The notes under the pieces: generated by a model
Seen by the model: the letters and a program-made list of their open reading frames with translations, nothing else
Told to the model about the DNA's origin: nothing
The model's database searches: none
Made by a program: the position numbers and the translations under genes
Assembly (NCBI RefSeq): GCF_004795055.1
Contig: NZ_SSBJ01000008.1
Location: forward strand, 1 to 64,000
From: Streptomyces sp. A1136
GTDB lineage: Bacteria; Actinomycetota; Actinomycetes; Streptomycetales; Streptomycetaceae
Length of the DNA stretch: 64,000 nucleotides
Direction of reading: 5' to 3'
Shown: piece after piece, positions 63,586 to 64,000 of the stretch
Layout: each line of letters starts with the position of its first letter
Position numbering within the stretch: position 1 is the stretch's first letter

Positions 63586-64000
63586 ATGACCTACCTGCGC
63601 ACCTTCCTGCCGTGGATCGTCTTCGCCGTCCTGCCGTCGGGGAGCTGGCAGTGGGCGGCCCTGGCCGCCCTGGCGGTCGCCGTGGCGGTCATCGCCCAGC
63701 AGGTGCGGGCCGGCGCCGGATTCGACGCGCTGATCATGGAACTGGGCTCGGCCGTCTTCTTCGCCGTGCTGGCCGCGATCGCCTTCGCCGATCCGCGCTC
63801 CGGCGTCCACGACTACTCGACCGCACTCTCCTCCGGCACCCTCGCGGTCGTCGCCGGTGTCTCGCTGGCCATCCGCAAGCCCTTCACCCTGGGCATCGCC
63901 AAGCGCACCACTCCGCGCGAGGTGTGGGGCCTGCGGCCCTTCGTCCGCACGAACGTCGTCATCACCGCCGTGTGGACCGCCGCCTTCGCGCTGACCGCCG
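63586..64000 (+). CDS. Integral membrane protein, cut by the right edge
   Basis: An open frame from ATG 63586 to the window end, 138 codons so far. At least four hydrophobic segments are visible (about 8-36, 50-68, 84-96 and 127 onward), with a conserved-looking cytoplasmic stretch I-R-K-P-F-T-L-G-I-A-K-R near 97-108 and V-W-G-L-R-P-F-V near 113. No family recognised. It is controlled, by position, by the divergent PadR regulator. Confidence 0.8.
   Translation, partial: MTYLRTFLPWIVFAVLPSGSWQWAALAALAVAVAVIAQQVRAGAGFDALIMELGSAVFFAVLAAIAFADPRSGVHDYSTALSSGTLAVVAGVSLAIRKPFTLGIAKRTTPREVWGLRPFVRTNVVITAVWTAAFALTA

Overview
The window is 64 kb of very GC-rich DNA, with dense coding on both strands, many GTG and TTG starts, and gene families typical of Streptomyces or a close actinomycete relative: SpoIIE-type PP2C phosphatases, ANTAR proteins, F420-type LLM oxidoreductases, DUF6479, DUF6480 and DUF6766. 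It looks like a chromosome arm region. I see no insertion sequence, integrase, CRISPR array or rRNA. One tRNA-like gene is present.

Layout. Positions 1-8.6 kb hold stress and envelope genes: DJ-1/PfpI protein, GlsB-like membrane protein, FUSC protein, hemerythrin, HATPase, ANTAR protein, CsbD, DUF4235, MpaB-like oxygenase and phosphoglucomutase. Positions 8.9-16.4 kb hold a dehydrogenase, an M20 hydrolase, a phosphoesterase, a STAS/SpoIIE pair, a phytoene-desaturase-like oxidoreductase, an SRPBCC protein and a second dehydrogenase. Positions 16.7-27.6 kb form a ten-gene plus-strand operon that appears to make a nucleotide-activated heptose (gmhA, hldE, gmhB) and use it with five glycosyltransferases, a sugar carbamoyltransferase and a UDP-glucuronate-decarboxylase-like enzyme. 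Positions 27.7-38.4 kb hold an MFS exporter, dehydrogenases, small envelope proteins, a large catalase and a multidomain SpoIIE phosphatase. Positions 38.5-42.3 kb hold a three-subunit molybdenum hydroxylase. Positions 42.5-55.3 kb hold an LLM oxidoreductase, another SpoIIE phosphatase, a PLP decarboxylase, phosphoesterases, DNA-protection genes (SRAP, DUF72, a UvrA-like ATPase) and small proteins.

A minus-strand tRNA-Gly(UCC)-like gene lies at 55451-55520, with a possible promoter and a strong terminator. Its T loop reads G-T-G-C-A, the substitution I recall for staphylococcal peptidoglycan-dedicated glycyl-tRNAs. A frameshifted membrane-protein gene lies just upstream.

Positions 56.3-61.8 kb hold a minus-strand operon with poly-gamma-glutamate synthase-like PgsB and PgsC, an NlpC/P60-like hydrolase and a double-sensor HAMP membrane protein. 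A secreted protein of unknown function is transcribed divergently. The window ends with a PadR regulator, twin palindromic operator candidates, and a divergent membrane-protein gene cut by the right edge.

Together, the region links stress response (catalase, CsbD, hemerythrin, several phosphatase/anti-sigma components) with cell-envelope chemistry (heptose glycan, poly-glutamate, possibly glycine for peptidoglycan). The heptose operon, the pgs-like operon and the atypical tRNA are the parts most likely to be incompletely described.
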